Positions 27,426-36,187 of a stretch of 64,000 nucleotides of DNA are shown here, in pieces. The notes below the pieces were generated by a model. That model saw only the letters and a list, made by a program, of their open reading frames with translations. It made no database searches and was not told the DNA's origin. Source of the DNA: Streptomyces sp. B3I8 (lineage in GTDB: Bacteria > Actinomycetota > Actinomycetes > Streptomycetales > Streptomycetaceae); the NCBI RefSeq assembly GCF_030816915.1, contig NZ_JAUSYN010000002.1, forward strand, positions 6,089,501 through 6,153,500. Reading direction: 5' to 3'. Position 1 is the stretch's first letter; each line of letters opens with the position of its first letter. The position numbers were made by a program, and so were the translations under genes.

Positions 27426-27731
27426 TCAGCGGGCGCCGTGCACCGGCGCGAGGTCCGCCACCCGTCGGGCGAGGCCGAAGTCGAGCGCGGTGACGGCGCC
27501 GCCCGCGCTGTGGGTGTGCACAGCCAGCGCCACCGTGTCGTATCCCAGGGTGAGGTCGCTGTGATGGTCCAGCTCCTCCTGCACCTGGGCGATGTGCACG
27601 ACCATCGCGGTCGCCGCGAAGTGGGAGCCGAGGCGGTAGGAGCGGGTGAGCCGACCGTCCGTCAGCGACCAGCCGGGCAGGTCCGCCAACCGGTTGTCGA
27701 TCTCCGCACGCGACAGCGGTTCGACCGCCAT
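27426..27731 (-). CDS. 4a-hydroxytetrahydrobiopterin dehydratase (PCD/DCoH)
   Basis: 101 aa from ATG 27731. It recycles pterin cofactor by dehydrating 4a-hydroxytetrahydropterin. Family motifs are EIDNRLADLPGWSLTDGRLTRSY (start), the active-site His pair in EELDHHSDLTLGYDTVALAVHTHSAGG with the later H-x-H, and a C-terminal DFGLARRVADLA. The usual E/D-H-H-P reads LDHHSD, a common bacterial variant. No aromatic hydroxylase gene is nearby. First gene of a pair with the methyltransferase. Confidence 0.9.
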   Translation of the reverse strand: MAVEPLSRAEIDNRLADLPGWSLTDGRLTRSYRLGSHFAATAMVVHIAQVQEELDHHSDLTLGYDTVALAVHTHSAGGAVTALDFGLARRVADLAPVHGAR

Positions 27732-27904
27732 GACCTCGCTCCTCTCCCGGAGTCCCGGGTGCGCGCACGTCCACCGGGACGGCCGGGTACCTCGGGGGAC
27801 TGGCATTCTGATCGGATGGCATGATCTCATGCGTGCAGCGGTGGGGGCCTGATTCCGAAAAACGCCACACCGCACGCACACTTCGGCACGTGGGGAGGCG
27901 TGGC

Positions 27905-28768
27905 GTGAGCGAACGGCGGGCCGCGCCCACCGTCGGCCAGGTCGTGCTCGGCCGACGGCTGCAGGAGCTGCGCGAGGCGGCGGGACTGCGCCGGGAGGAG
28001 GCCGCACAGGTACTGCGGGTCGCCCCGGCCACCGTGCGCCGCATGGAGATGGCCGAGGTCACCCTCAAGATCCCGTACGTCCAGGTGCTGCTCACCACGT
28101 ACGGCGTCCCGGAGCCCGAGGTCGCCGCGTTCGTCTCCCTGGTCGAGGACGCCAACGAGCCCGGCTGGTGGCAGCGGTACCACGATGTGCTGCCCGACTG
28201 GTTCAGCATGCACGTCAGCCTGGAGGGCGCGGCACGCGTCATCCGCTCCTACGAACCGCACTTCGCGCCCGGACTGCTCCAGACGGAGGCGTACGCGCGG
28301 GCCGTGATGGAGGCCGGCACGATCGGGCAGGCGAGCCCCCAGGACGTCGAACGCCACGTGGCGCTGCGCATGCACCGGCAGAAGCTGCTGGACCGCCGGG
28401 ACATGCCCCACCTGTGGGTGATCATGGACGAAACGGTACTGCTGCGGCCCGTCGGCATGCGCCCCGAGGTGATGCGGGACCAGGTGGACCGGCTCCTCGA
28501 AGCGTCCGAGGACGACCGGATCACGCTCCAGGTCGCCGAGTTCGCCACCGGCCCGCACCCCGGCACGTACACGTCCTTCACCCTGTTCCGCTTCGCCCAG
28601 CCGGAACTGCCGGACATGGTCTACAGCGAGTACCTGACGGGAGCGCTCTACCTGGACAACCGCCAGGAGGTCGCCACCCACCTGGAGGTCCTGGACCACA
28701 TGTCCGCCCAGGCGGCGTCGGCCTCCCGCACCCGGGACGTCCTCAAGGCGCACCGCGAGCGCTACTGA
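27905..28768 (+). CDS. Helix-turn-helix (XRE) regulator with DUF5753 domain
   Basis: 287 aa from GTG 27905 with GGGGAGG upstream. N-terminal XRE helix-turn-helix (about 10-65: VLGRRLQELREAAGLRREEAAQVLRVAPATVRRMEMAEV), then the DUF5753 ligand/partner domain (about 95-280: RSYEPHFAPGLLQTEAYARAVMEAG...VIMDETVLLRPVG...GPHPGTYTSFTLFRFAQPELPDMVYSE). In Streptomyces this family usually sits beside a small DUF397 gene; none is present, and a Pro/Gln-rich membrane protein gene follows instead. Divergent from the pterin dehydratase operon. Confidence 0.9.
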   Translation: MSERRAAPTVGQVVLGRRLQELREAAGLRREEAAQVLRVAPATVRRMEMAEVTLKIPYVQVLLTTYGVPEPEVAAFVSLVEDANEPGWWQRYHDVLPDWFSMHVSLEGAARVIRSYEPHFAPGLLQTEAYARAVMEAGTIGQASPQDVERHVALRMHRQKLLDRRDMPHLWVIMDETVLLRPVGMRPEVMRDQVDRLLEASEDDRITLQVAEFATGPHPGTYTSFTLFRFAQPELPDMVYSEYLTGALYLDNRQEVATHLEVLDHMSAQAASASRTRDVLKAHRERY

Positions 28769-28894
28769 CCGGGCGTCTCCCGCCGTTTCCCGTGGATCCA
28801 CCTCCACGCAAGAGTGGCATACGTCTCTTCCCCGCAACCATGGGCGCGTTACACGAGTCACCTACGCGCATCACCATTTCTCCATGGGGGGACC

Positions 28895-29632
28895 ATGAAC
28901 CCGAACAACCCGCAGGATCCGTACAACCCGCAGGACCCGCGGCAGGCATATGGCCCGCGGGATCCGCAGCAGCCGCAGGGCGCGCAGAGCCCGCAGTACC
29001 AGCAGCCGCCGGCGGACCCGCGGAACCCGCAGCAGGTGCCCTACCCGCCGCAGTACCAGCAGCAGCCCGGCTGGGGCACTCCGCCGCCGGTGCCGCAGCC
29101 GCCCCGCCGGAACACCGGCAAGATCGTCGGCTTCTCCTGCCTCGGCGTGCTGGCCCTCTTCGTGGTGCTCGGCATCGTCGGCGCCGCGGTCGGCGGCGGG
29201 GACGACGAGGGCAAGAAGAGCACCGCCTCCAGCGGTCGGGCCGAGGGCGACTCCCCGAAGGGCGACGCGGCCAAGAGCGGCAAGGGCGACAAGAGCGGCA
29301 AGGGCGTCACCGGTGCCGAGGACGACACCAGGAGTGACGCGAAGTCGACCGGCAGCCAGGCCGACCAGTTCAAGGCCTGCGTCGCCAAGAAGGGCACCGC
29401 CGGCGAGAAGGCCGCCGTCGCGCACGTCACCAAGGTGACCGGCACCGACAAGCGCAACGACATCCTCGACTCGGCCGAGGTCTTCACCGACTTCACCGGC
29501 GGCTTCATGAGCGCCGACGCGGGCGACGCCAAGCTGATCACCTCGGCGTTCACGAGCTGCTACGAGTCGGACAACGGGCTCGTGACGGTGTACGGCAGTG
29601 ACGGCGACATGATCACCAACGGCAACTACTGA
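28895..29632 (+). CDS. Membrane-anchored protein with Pro/Gln-rich N-terminus
   Basis: 245 aa from ATG 28895, close to GGGGGGA. The first about 70 residues are repetitive NPQDPYNPQDPRQ-type and PQYQQQP-type sequence, cytosolic and disordered. One membrane helix follows (IVGFSCLGVLALFVVLGIVGAAVGGG, about 78-103). The outer part has a Lys/Gly/Ser/Asp linker and a folded-looking C-terminal region (ADQFKACVAKKGTAGEK...DSAEVFTDFTGGFMSADAGDAKLITSAFTSCYESDNGLVTVYGSDG, about 155-245) with two Cys that may form a disulfide. Function unknown. 126 bases after the DUF5753 regulator. Confidence 0.8.
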   Translation: MNPNNPQDPYNPQDPRQAYGPRDPQQPQGAQSPQYQQPPADPRNPQQVPYPPQYQQQPGWGTPPPVPQPPRRNTGKIVGFSCLGVLALFVVLGIVGAAVGGGDDEGKKSTASSGRAEGDSPKGDAAKSGKGDKSGKGVTGAEDDTRSDAKSTGSQADQFKACVAKKGTAGEKAAVAHVTKVTGTDKRNDILDSAEVFTDFTGGFMSADAGDAKLITSAFTSCYESDNGLVTVYGSDGDMITNGNY

Positions 29633-29752
29633 GCCGCGCCCGGCAGGACGCGTGGACGGCCGGGCGGCCCGCGTGCGCGGAGGCCGCCCGGCCTGGTGCG
29701 GGTCCCGCCCCCAGGCGGCGGGACCCCGTACGCGGAACCTCGGCGGGGGCGA

Positions 29753-32701
29753 CTACTCGAGAAGTTCCGCGTACGAGCCCATGGCCAGGGCGATGTCCGC
29801 CTGGGCCCAGAACCGGTGGTACGTGAACACGGGCGCGGCGCCGCCCTCCAGATAGCTCTCGACCTTCGACCACGCCGGGTCGTCCTCGTAGAAGGAGCGG
29901 ATCGAGGCGAACGTCGACGAGGAGTCGACCGTGTCGCCGTTCGGCATGGTGCCGGTCCAGCCGCTCGGGACGTACACGCTGTCGCCGAAGCGGTTGTAGT
30001 CGGCGCGGGTCTCCGGGACGGCGATGCCGAGGTCGTCCCGGTAGTTGTCCCACATGCCGTCGAGCAGCGCCTTCGCCGTCGTCCTCGCCTCCGTGTCACC
30101 GGACTTGGCGGCGTAGTACGTCAGGGTCTTGGCGTACGCGGCGGCCACGCCCACGTCGTCGGTGTAGTCGGCGACGGTGACGTGCAGGCCGCTGTTGTCG
30201 CCGGGGGCGGAGGCGTTCCAGGTGTCGGGCTGCCCGGACCACTGGAGGGTGGACGGGATCCGGTAGGTGCCGTCCGGGTTGATCGTGGTCTTGGACAGCG
30301 CCCAGTGGACCCACTTGTCCAGGACCGTCTTGGCGTCGGCGTCGCCCGTCTGCTGGTAGTACTCGGCGACGCGCTCCATCGACCACGCCTGGAAGCCGAA
30401 CCACTGGTTGGACGGCGGGTCGTGGTAGACGGGGGCCTCGTCGTAGTACATGCCGTAGAACGTGGACGTGCCGCTCGGCGGGGTGGCGTACCTGCCCTGC
30501 CAGCTGTTGGTCGCGCCGCCCGCGATCGCGCCCTCGTCGGACTGCAGCCAGCGGTAGAACTCCAGCTGCCGGTCGAGGGACTTGGACCAGTCGGCGGAGC
30601 CCGTGGCCGACTTCGGCCTCAGGTCGGCGTAGGAGCTGAGCGCGTACGCGGCCAGCGGGTTCTGGTAGCCGCCGTGGACATGGCTGGAACCGATGCGCCA
30701 GGCCCAGCCGGCACTGGTGTCCGTGGCCCCGCCCCAGGCGTAGTACCAGGAGAGCAGGTAGTCCGAGGCGTCCTTGCCGGTGCCGGCCGCGCAGGTCGAC
30801 GGACCGACGCAGTTGCCGATCTTCTTGAAGTACTTGTCGTACATCGCGTAGCGCAGATAGTCGCCCATCTTCGCGGCCTTGCCGACGGTCGCGGAGACGT
30901 CGCCGCCCTTGCCCTGCTCCTTGGCCCACACGTCGGCCCAGTACGCGGCCTGCACGGCCCGCGCGTCGGCGTCGGGGGCGTCGGTGTACTTCCACTGCTT
31001 GGAGTAGGACGAGTCGCCGGTGAACAGGTCCAGGTAGCCGTTCTTCCCGCCGTACTTGAAGGCGTCGCAGGTCGGCTGCGGGACCGTCTCCCAGACCGAC
31101 TCCTGCGGGCCGCGCTGGAAAGTGTTGAGGTACGAGGGCCCCGCGGCCGTCGGCCCGGCCTCGCACTTGCCGGGTGCGTCGCCGTACCCGTAGACGTTGT
31201 CGACGTCCTGGATCCAGTGCATCCCGTAGACGTCGTCCGTGCCGTAGGCGCTCTTCAGCTCGCCCGCGATCGGGTCGGAACCCACGGAGACACCGGTGTC
31301 GAGCGCGGCCGGGTACTCGTCCGGGGTGTCGTGCTCGGGCGCGTAGGTGGCCGGCTTGGCGGCGTTGTAGAACGAGTTGGTCGGCTGGTCGGCGTGGGTG
31401 GGGATCATGTACTTCTCCATGATGTCCCAGGCACCGTTGAACTTGGACCAGTCGCCGGTGACCTTGCCGTACATCGCCTGCAGCCACAGCAGATAGCTGT
31501 ACGCCTCCGACGTGGTCTCATGACCGTAGTCGGGCGCCTCCACGATCAGTGTCTCCACCGAGTGGTACGGGATGCCCTCGGGGGAGAAGTAGCCGTTCGC
31601 GGGGTCGGTGATCTTCCCGTAGAGGTCCAGGAAGCGGGCGTCGTACGCCGTCGAGGCGGACAGTTCCGTGACGGTCACGGTGGCCTTGGCGTGGCCGGCC
31701 GCGGACGAGGTGAAGGTGGCGGCGCCGGTGCCGGAGTCGTCGGCGGTGACGGTCACCTTCTGCGCGGTGTCCCAGTTCGACGGGGTGAAGGTCAGCGAGG
31801 CGCCGCCGGTGACGGTCAGTCCGCTGTTGCCGTCGGTGCGGGCGGTCGTCACCGTCACGTCCGCCGGGGGCTTCGTCGACAGCTTCAGCTCGTAGCTGCC
31901 GGACTTGCCCTGCTGGACGCCCAGTTGACCGGGGGAGGCGACTATCGCGGGCCCGGAGGCGACGGTGATGCCGACCGGGGTCGACTCGGCCGACGCGCCG
32001 AGGCTGTCGTACGCCTTCGCCAGCAGCGAGTGGCTGCCCACGGACAGCCCGGTGGCCGCGTAGGTGTACGGGGCGCTGGTGTCGGTGCCGAGCAGCGTGG
32101 TGTCGTCGTAGAACTCGATCTTCGAGATCGACGCGCCGTCGGCCGCGGCGGCCGTGGCCGCGAGCGGGACGGCGTCGCCCTGCGAGTAGACCGCGCCCGC
32201 GCCCGGGCTGGTCAGCACGGTGACCGGCGGCTGGTGCGCGCCGGTGCAGCGCGTGCCGTTGACGGAGAAGTCGGTGGGCGCGGTGTTGGTGCCGCTGTAG
32301 GTGAACTGCGCGCCTGTGGTGACGGCGGCGCCGGCGGCGACCTTGCCGTTGTACGAGGCGTTCCTGACGGTGACCGATTTCCCGGACTGCGACCAGGTGC
32401 CGTTCCAGCCGCTGGTGAGCTTCTGGTCGCCCGCGTAGGAGTACGTCAGGGTCCAGCCGTCCAGGGCGTCCGAGCCCCGGTTGGTGAGGGTCAGCTCGGC
32501 GGTGAAGCCGGAGCCCCAGTCGTTGGTCGAGTAGTCGACGCCGCACTGCACGGAGGCAGCGTGCGCGGTCGTCGAGCCGGCCGACAACAGGGCGAAGGGA
32601 AGGGCGAGAGCGGCCACGGCGGCGGTCCACAGACGCCGTGCGGCACGGCGTCCGCGTCTGCGCCCGGGGCTGGATCCGGGTCTGCTGCGTGAGGGTTCCA
32701 T
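29753..32701 (-). CDS. Secreted GH48 cellobiohydrolase with CBM2
   Basis: 982 aa. Exo-acting cellulase of glycoside hydrolase family 48 (processive cellobiohydrolase). Domain order: Arg-rich signal peptide (1-48, cleavage about STTAHA-AS), CBM2 cellulose-binding module (about 50-150, [20 protein letters not shown]...), an Ig-like module (about 158-248), a beta-sandwich module (about 250-345, [20 protein letters not shown]...), and the GH48 domain (about 350-982) with the catalytic-acid Glu region [13 protein letters not shown] 32701 has AAGGAGGACC upstream. A perfect CebR-type box is 61 bases before the start, so cellobiose/cello-oligosaccharide induction is expected. Confidence 0.94.
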   Translation of the reverse strand: MEPSRSRPGSSPGRRRGRRAARRLWTAAVAALALPFALLSAGSTTAHAASVQCGVDYSTNDWGSGFTAELTLTNRGSDALDGWTLTYSYAGDQKLTSGWNGTWSQSGKSVTVRNASYNGKVAAGAAVTTGAQFTYSGTNTAPTDFSVNGTRCTGAHQPPVTVLTSPGAGAVYSQGDAVPLAATAAAADGASISKIEFYDDTTLLGTDTSAPYTYAATGLSVGSHSLLAKAYDSLGASAESTPVGITVASGPAIVASPGQLGVQQGKSGSYELKLSTKPPADVTVTTARTDGNSGLTVTGGASLTFTPSNWDTAQKVTVTADDSGTGAATFTSSAAGHAKATVTVTELSASTAYDARFLDLYGKITDPANGYFSPEGIPYHSVETLIVEAPDYGHETTSEAYSYLLWLQAMYGKVTGDWSKFNGAWDIMEKYMIPTHADQPTNSFYNAAKPATYAPEHDTPDEYPAALDTGVSVGSDPIAGELKSAYGTDDVYGMHWIQDVDNVYGYGDAPGKCEAGPTAAGPSYLNTFQRGPQESVWETVPQPTCDAFKYGGKNGYLDLFTGDSSYSKQWKYTDAPDADARAVQAAYWADVWAKEQGKGGDVSATVGKAAKMGDYLRYAMYDKYFKKIGNCVGPSTCAAGTGKDASDYLLSWYYAWGGATDTSAGWAWRIGSSHVHGGYQNPLAAYALSSYADLRPKSATGSADWSKSLDRQLEFYRWLQSDEGAIAGGATNSWQGRYATPPSGTSTFYGMYYDEAPVYHDPPSNQWFGFQAWSMERVAEYYQQTGDADAKTVLDKWVHWALSKTTINPDGTYRIPSTLQWSGQPDTWNASAPGDNSGLHVTVADYTDDVGVAAAYAKTLTYYAAKSGDTEARTTAKALLDGMWDNYRDDLGIAVPETRADYNRFGDSVYVPSGWTGTMPNGDTVDSSSTFASIRSFYEDDPAWSKVESYLEGGAAPVFTYHRFWAQADIALAMGSYAELLE

Positions 32702-32761
32702 GGTGCTGGTCCTCCTTGCGGCTCTGGCGAGTGGGGGGAGGAGCGACAAGCTGTGAACCAG

Positions 32762-32775
32762 TGGGAGCGCTCCCA
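32762..32775. promoter_or_regulatory. CebR-type operator (perfect 14-bp palindrome)
   Basis: TGGGAGCGCTCCCA, the established CebR recognition sequence in Streptomyces. It lies 61 bases upstream of the GH48 start codon on the minus strand, so CebR would repress this gene until cello-oligosaccharides release it. Confidence 0.9.
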
Positions 32776-32925
32776 TAGTGAGGAGGGGCACCTCTGCGGT
32801 CAAGTCATGTGAAGAGTCGAAAAGATTTCGACGGAGTTCACCTACGGTGAGGGGCCGGTTTCGGCGTGCCGCCGATTCAACCCTCTTGGATTCACCGCCG
32901 GTTGGCGCTACCTTCCCCACACCAG

Positions 32926-32939
32926 TGGGAGCGGTTCCA
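32926..32939. promoter_or_regulatory. CebR-type operator (two mismatches)
   Basis: TGGGAGCGGTTCCA differs from the CebR palindrome at two positions in the right half. It lies 440 bases upstream of the GH6 start and is placed to control the rightward promoter. The divergent arrangement with the perfect box at 32762 suggests joint regulation. Confidence 0.8.
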
Positions 32940-33378
32940 TCAGTCGACGCGTCCGTCACGGGCGCGACCGAGCTGCAAGGAGTCGCTCATGCGAGACCCC
33001 CCGCGTTCATTGCTTTGAGGCGCGGCTTTCAGGCGTCGCCTCCAGTCGCGGCTTGCGGCGTCGCGTTCGGGCGCGGCGTCCGGGCGTGGCCGCTCCGCGG
33101 GTCCCTCCGGCTCTCCGGCCGCGACGGCACACCCACGTCGCACGGAGCCGGCCGCGCGAGCACCGAGAGCACCGCGCGCCCCGCTTCCTGGACGGACGAT
33201 CTCGCACGGCGTCACCCGGACGGCATCACCCGCACGCCACCACGCGGGCCGCCCCGGGCCGCCGTCCGACGCGCCCCCACGCACCACCCGGCAGTGCGAC
33301 TCACCGGGACCACCCAACAGGACGACCTGGCAGGACCACGACAACAGGACCACGACAGGAAGAAGGAAACACGCACTC
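32940..33378 (+). other. Long leader before GH6 gene, no convincing gene
   Basis: 439 bases between the second CebR-type box and the GH6 start. No frame here has a ribosome site, family similarity or consistent codon pattern. The last 100 bases contain repeated GGACCAC/GACAACAGGACCACGACAGG sequence and GGAAGAAGGA, the ribosome site of the GH6 gene. Probably a long 5' untranslated region or a second promoter region. Confidence 0.55.
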
Positions 33379-35109
33379 ATGAGCCGTACCAGAACAGCGT
33401 TGTTCGCCGCCCTGGCGCTGATCGCCGGAGGCACGGGCACCGCCCTCATGGCACCCACCGCAGGAGCCGCCACCGCGGCCGTCCCCTGCGCCGTCGACTA
33501 CCAGATACAGAACGACTGGGGCTCCGGCTTCACCGCCAATGTGACCGTCAGGAACAACGGCGCCCCCAAGACGAGCTGGTCGCTGAAGTGGTCCTACGCC
33601 GGCAGCCAGAAGGTCGCCAGCGGCTGGAACGCCAAGTTCAGCCAGAGCGGCAGCGCCGTCACCGTCACCAACGAGAGCTACAACGGCTCCCTGGGCACCG
33701 GCGGTTCGACCAGCTTCGGCTTCCAGGGCACCTACAGCGGCTCCAACGCCGTGCCCGCGAGCTTCACCCTCGACGGCGTCACCTGCAACGTCGACTCCGG
33801 CGGCGGGGACGACGGGGGCGGTGGCGACGACGGCGGTGGCGGCACCGACCCGTCCGGCCGCGTGGACAACCCGTACGCCGGCGCCAAGGTGTACGTGAAC
33901 CCCGAGTGGTCCGCCCTGGCCGCCGCCGAACCGGGCGGCGACCGGGTCTCCGACGAGCCGACCGGCGTCTGGCTGGACCGCATCGCGGCCATCGACGGTG
34001 TGAACGGCGGCATGGGCCTGCGCGACCACCTCGACGCGGCGCTGGAGCAGAAGGGCAGCGGCGAGGAGGTCGTCCAGCTCGTCGTGTACGACCTGCCCGG
34101 CCGCGACTGCTCCGCCCTCGCCTCCAACGGCGAACTCGGCCCCGACGACATCGACAAGTACAAGTCCGACTTCATCGACCCGATCGCGGACATCCTCTCC
34201 GACGCCAAGTACGCCTCGCTGCGGATCGTCACCACGATCGAGATCGACTCGCTGCCCAACCTCGTCACCAACACCGGCGGCAAGGCGACCGCCACGCCCC
34301 AGTGCGACACGATGAAGGCGAACGGCAACTACGTGAAGGGCGTCGGCTACGCGCTGGCGCAGCTCGGCGCGATCCCCAACGTCTACAACTACGTGGACGC
34401 CGGCCACCACGGCTGGCTCGGCTGGGACGACAACTTCGGCCCCACCGCGCAGCTGTTCAAGCAGGCGGCCACCAGTGAGGGCGCGAGCGTCGACGACGTG
34501 CAGGGCTTCATCACCAACACCGCCAACTACAGCGCCCTGAAGGAGGAGAACTTCACCATCGGCGACACCGTCAACGGCACCTCCGTGCGCCAGTCCAAGT
34601 GGGTGGACTGGAACCGGTACGTCGACGAGCTGTCGTACGCCCAGGCCTTCCGCGAGGAGGCGGTCTCGGCCGGCTTCAACTCGGACATCGGCATGCTGAT
34701 CGACACCTCCCGCAACGGCTGGGGCGGTCCCGGCCGGCCCACCGGACCCGGCGCGAAGACCAGCGTCGACACGTACGTCGAGGGCGGGCGCATCGACCGC
34801 CGCATCCACGTCGGCAACTGGTGCAACCAGTCCGGCGCGGGTCTGGGCGAGCGCCCGCAGGCCGCTCCCGAGTCCGGGATCGACGCCTACGTGTGGATGA
34901 AGCCCCCGGGTGAGTCCGACGGCGCCAGCCAGGCCGTCGACAACGACGAGGGCAAGGGCTTCGACCGCATGTGCGACCCGACGTACACGGGCAACGCGCG
35001 CAACAACAACAACATGTCGGGCGCCCTGCCCGACGCCCCGCTGTCGGGCCACTGGTTCTCGGCCCAGTTCCAGGAACTGATGGACAACGCCTACCCGCCG
35101 CTGTCGTAG
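33379..35109 (+). CDS. Secreted GH6 cellulase (1,4-beta-cellobiohydrolase type) with CBM2
   Basis: 576 aa. Signal peptide (1-31, MSRTRTALFAALALIAGG, cleavage near AGAATA), CBM2 (about 33-138: [23 protein letters not shown]...), a Gly/Asp linker (about 140-158, GGGDDGGGGDDGGGG), then the GH6 domain (about 165-576) with LVVYDLPGRDCSALASNGEL (catalytic Asp region), VYNYVDAGHHGWLGW and the WVKPPGE-type C-terminal loop here written WMKPPGESDG. It works with the divergent GH48 enzyme: family 6 and 48 cellulases attack cellulose chains from opposite ends. CebR-type box upstream. Confidence 0.94.
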   Translation: MSRTRTALFAALALIAGGTGTALMAPTAGAATAAVPCAVDYQIQNDWGSGFTANVTVRNNGAPKTSWSLKWSYAGSQKVASGWNAKFSQSGSAVTVTNESYNGSLGTGGSTSFGFQGTYSGSNAVPASFTLDGVTCNVDSGGGDDGGGGDDGGGGTDPSGRVDNPYAGAKVYVNPEWSALAAAEPGGDRVSDEPTGVWLDRIAAIDGVNGGMGLRDHLDAALEQKGSGEEVVQLVVYDLPGRDCSALASNGELGPDDIDKYKSDFIDPIADILSDAKYASLRIVTTIEIDSLPNLVTNTGGKATATPQCDTMKANGNYVKGVGYALAQLGAIPNVYNYVDAGHHGWLGWDDNFGPTAQLFKQAATSEGASVDDVQGFITNTANYSALKEENFTIGDTVNGTSVRQSKWVDWNRYVDELSYAQAFREEAVSAGFNSDIGMLIDTSRNGWGGPGRPTGPGAKTSVDTYVEGGRIDRRIHVGNWCNQSGAGLGERPQAAPESGIDAYVWMKPPGESDGASQAVDNDEGKGFDRMCDPTYTGNARNNNNMSGALPDAPLSGHWFSAQFQELMDNAYPPLS

Positions 35110-35119
35110 CGGCGACGAC

Positions 35120-35155
35120 GAACCGCCCGGTCCGCTCGCGCGGGCCGGGCGGTTC
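35120..35155. terminator. Hairpin after GH6 gene
   Basis: Arms GAACCGCCCGG (35120-35130) and CCGGGCGGTTC (35145-35155), 11 bp with a 14-base loop, 11 bases after the GH6 stop and before the convergent aldo/keto reductase. Likely bidirectional. Confidence 0.85.
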
Positions 35156-35178
35156 CGTACGGTGACGCCGGGAGGGCG

Positions 35179-36012
35179 TCAGTCGTTGACGTCCGCCGGG
35201 TTCGAGCCCAGGCGGCGCTCCTCGTCGAGCGCGCTGATCGCGCCCAGGTCCTCGTCGTCCAGCGAGAAGTCGAAGACCTCGATGTTCTCCTTGATCCGCG
35301 ACGGCGTCACGGACTTCGGGATCACGATGTTGCCGAGCTGCAGGTGCCAGCGCAGCACCACCTGGGCCGGCGTCCGCTCGTGCTTCCGCGCGATCGCCAC
35401 GATCGCCGGCACGTCCAGCAGCCCCTTGCCGGAGCCGAGCGGCGACCACGCCTCGGTCACGATGCCGTGCTCCGCGTGGACCTCGCGCGCCGCCCGCTGC
35501 TGGAGCTGCGGGTGCAGCTCGATCTGGTTGACCGCCGGCACGACCGAGGTCGCCTCCAGCAGCGTCGTCAGATGCTCGGGCAGGAAGTTGGAGACGCCGA
35601 TCGCCTTGGCGCGGCCCTCCTCGTACAGCTTCTCGAACGCCTTGTACGTGTCGACGAACGTGCCCCGCTCCGGCATCGGCCAGTGGATCAGGTACAGGTC
35701 CACGTACTCCAGGCCGAGCTTCTTCAGCGACGTGTCGAAGGCGCGCAGGGTGCTGTCGTACCCCTGGTCGGCGTTCCACAGCTTGGTGGTGACGAAGAGC
35801 TCCGCGCGGGGGAGCCCGGAGGACGCGATCGCCTTGCCGGTGCCCTCCTCGTTGCCGTAGATCGCCGCGGTGTCGATGCTGCGGTAGCCCGCCTCCAGGG
35901 CGGTGCCGACGGCACGCTCCGCCTCGTCGTCCGCCACCTGCCAGACGCCGAAACCGAGCTGGGGCATCTCGACGCCGTTGTTGAGGATGATCGGGGGGAC
36001 CTTGCTGCTCAC
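35179..36012 (-). CDS. Aldo/keto reductase
   Basis: 277 aa from GTG 36012. NADPH-dependent reductase with the full catalytic tetrad: Asp in SIDTAAIYGNE (with Tyr of AIYGNE), Lys in VTTKLW and His in YLIHWP. The C-terminal IPKSVTPSRIKENIEVFDF binds the cofactor phosphate. The sequence is of the AKR5-like 2,5-diketo-gluconate-reductase type; the substrate is unknown. It stands alone, converging on the GH6 gene with a hairpin between them. Confidence 0.92.
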   Translation of the reverse strand: MSSKVPPIILNNGVEMPQLGFGVWQVADDEAERAVGTALEAGYRSIDTAAIYGNEEGTGKAIASSGLPRAELFVTTKLWNADQGYDSTLRAFDTSLKKLGLEYVDLYLIHWPMPERGTFVDTYKAFEKLYEEGRAKAIGVSNFLPEHLTTLLEATSVVPAVNQIELHPQLQQRAAREVHAEHGIVTEAWSPLGSGKGLLDVPAIVAIARKHERTPAQVVLRWHLQLGNIVIPKSVTPSRIKENIEVFDFSLDDEDLGAISALDEERRLGSNPADVND

Positions 36013-36187
36013 GAGCTCTCGAATCCTTAGGTCGTCGGTGGGTGCATCGGGTCGTACGTCTGTTCATCGCACCCGTTGGTGCTCCTGCCCGGACGTCCGC
36101 CCACTTACCCCATCGTCGACGATCACGCTCCGTGTTGCATTCCGGGTGGTCCGTTCTCTGCCGGGGCCGGCGTGGCGAAAGGTTCCC

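Noticed and set aside
29696..32692. Plus-strand frame of 998 codons opposite the GH48 gene.
   Set aside because: Antisense shadow; the GH48 protein on the minus strand has a full domain set and signal peptide.
32778..34478. Plus-strand frame of 566 codons starting before the GH6 gene.
   Set aside because: Second half is a frame-shifted shadow of GH6 and the first half has no ribosome site.
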